A stretch of DNA of 64,000 nt, from contig NZ_JAIQWW010000001.1 of NCBI RefSeq assembly GCF_020164455.1, positions 496,001 to 560,000 on the forward strand. The letters run 5' to 3'. Each line of letters begins with the position of its first letter. The first letter of the stretch is position 1. The position numbers were made by a program, and so were the translations under genes. The notes below the pieces were generated by a model that was not told the origin of the DNA, did no database searches, and worked only from the letters and a program-made list of their open reading frames with translations. Shown piece after piece: positions 62,874 to 64,000 of the stretch. Source of the DNA: Phyllobacterium chamaecytisi. Lineage in GTDB: Bacteria > Pseudomonadota > Alphaproteobacteria > Rhizobiales > Rhizobiaceae.

Positions 62874-64000
62874 ATGCACCGTTACCGCAGCCATACCTGC
62901 GCCGCCTTGCGTAAAGCAGACGTAGGTTCAACTGTTCGTCTTTCCGGCTGGGTTCACCGCGTCCGCGACCATGGCGGCATTCTCTTCATCGATATCCGCG
63001 ATCACTATGGCCTGACGCAGATCGTCGCCAATCCGGATTCACCAGCATTCAAACTGGCAGAAACCGTGCGTGGTGAATGGGTTATCCGTGTTGACGGCGA
63101 GGTCAAGGCTCGTACGGACGACACGATCAACCCCAATATGCCGACTGGCGAGGTCGAGGTTTTTGCCCGTGAAATCGAGGTGCTGTCTGCCGCAAAGGAA
63201 CTGCCTTTGCCGGTGTTCGGCGAGCTCGACTATCCGGAAGACATTCGCCTGAAATATCGCTTCCTCGATCTGCGTCGCGATAGCTTGCACAAGAACATCA
63301 TGTCGCGCACCAAGATCATTGCCGCCATGCGCCGCCGCATGACCGATGTCGGGTTCACCGAGTTTTCGACACCGATCCTCACTGCTTCGTCCCCGGAGGG
63401 AGCGCGCGATTTCCTCGTGCCGAGCCGAATCCATCCCGGCAAGTTCTACGCACTGCCGCAGGCACCGCAGCAGTACAAGCAGTTGATCATGATGTCCGGT
63501 TTCGATCGCTACTTCCAGATCGCGCCGTGCTTCCGCGATGAAGATCCACGCGCGGATCGTCTTCCAGGCGAATTCTACCAGCTCGATATCGAGATGAGTT
63601 TCGTCGAACAGAATGACGTGCTTTCGACCATGGAGCCCGTATTGCGCGGCGTTTTCGAGGAATTTGCCGACGGTAAGCCTGTTACGCAGGAATTCCCGCG
63701 GATCACCTATGACGACGCCATGCGTAAATATGGTTCGGACAAGCCTGACTTACGCAACCCGATCGAAATGCAGGCGGTGACCGAGCATTTCGCCGGTTCC
63801 GGCTTCAAGGTTTTCGCCAACATGATCGCCAACGATCCGAAGGTCGAGGTTTGGGCTATCCCGGCTAAAACCGGTGGTTCGCGCGCTTTCTGCGACCGGA
63901 TGAATTCCTGGGCGCAAAGCGAGGGTCAGCCGGGCCTCGGCTATATCTTCTGGCGCAAGGAAGGTGAAAACCTTGAAGGGGCAGGGCCTCTTGCCAAGAA
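62874..64000 (+). CDS. aspS: Aspartate-tRNA ligase, 5' part
   Basis: The gene starts at ATG 62874 behind AGAGG and runs off the window after 375 codons, about 60 percent of a bacterial AspRS. It shows the OB-fold anticodon part ([20 protein letters not shown]), class II motif 1 ([20 protein letters not shown]) and motif 2 ([17 protein letters not shown]). His33 in RVRDHGG matches His31 of the non-discriminating P. aeruginosa enzyme rather than Leu of strict forms, suggesting it also charges tRNA-Asn. That is inferred. Confidence 0.96.
   Translation, partial: MHRYRSHTCAALRKADVGSTVRLSGWVHRVRDHGGILFIDIRDHYGLTQIVANPDSPAFKLAETVRGEWVIRVDGEVKARTDDTINPNMPTGEVEVFAREIEVLSAAKELPLPVFGELDYPEDIRLKYRFLDLRRDSLHKNIMSRTKIIAAMRRRMTDVGFTEFSTPILTASSPEGARDFLVPSRIHPGKFYALPQAPQQYKQLIMMSGFDRYFQIAPCFRDEDPRADRLPGEFYQLDIEMSFVEQNDVLSTMEPVLRGVFEEFADGKPVTQEFPRITYDDAMRKYGSDKPDLRNPIEMQAVTEHFAGSGFKVFANMIANDPKVEVWAIPAKTGGSRAFCDRMNSWAQSEGQPGLGYIFWRKEGENLEGAGPLAK

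Overview
The window reads as an alphaproteobacterial chromosome of the Hyphomicrobiales, most like Phyllobacterium or Ochrobactrum/Brucella. The evidence is a four-gene Aap general amino-acid ABC operon, a DUF1476 ATPase-zeta-type gene, DUF982 and DUF1515 genes, an NDUFS4-like complex I subunit gene, and palindromic intergenic repeats of a kind common in this order. The genus is an inference from gene content.

Bases 1 to about 26.65 kb are the late half of a prophage whose left part (terminase, portal, early genes, integrase) lies before the window. In order it holds a scaffold, a P22-type coat protein, an SGNH hydrolase, an HslV/proteasome-like Ntn hydrolase, head-tail connectors, a minor head protein, tail terminator and tube, a tail-assembly chaperone pair made by -1 frameshifting at a GGGTTTT site, a tape measure, tail-tip proteins, three tandem related small proteins, and a tail fibre with two sugar-binding repeats. 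Two genes run against this operon: a small secreted protein inside the tail module, which has its own promoter, and a GtrII-type glucosyltransferase probably involved in serotype conversion. A lysis cassette follows (holin, SAR lysozyme, nested spanins), then a toxin-antitoxin pair and small accessory genes.

Bases 26.7-39 kb are a tRNA-flanked, loosely packed region: tRNA-Pro(TGG), a complex I subunit, tRNA-Arg(TCT), a decayed LysR gene, a nearly gene-free stretch with a candidate small RNA and related hairpins, a phytochelatin-synthase-like protease, a GNAT enzyme, a LysE exporter, an orphan MCE protein, several very small membrane or soluble proteins, an FkbM methyltransferase, a DUF305 metal-related pair, and metC.

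Bases 39-64 kb are ordinary core chromosome: PAP2 phosphatase, aapJQMP, an FAD monooxygenase with a zinc-finger protein, ppk-ppx, purC-purS-(coiled-coil ORF)-purQ, a DUF1476 gene, a diguanylate cyclase, an HpcH-type aldolase, a secreted GH20 hexosaminidase, a Tat-exported serine hydrolase, an EamA transporter, rnd, and the start of aspS. This part carries four kinds of long inverted-repeat element, one of them present three times (near 39.0, 51.4 and 55.3 kb) with MITE-like terminal inverted repeats.
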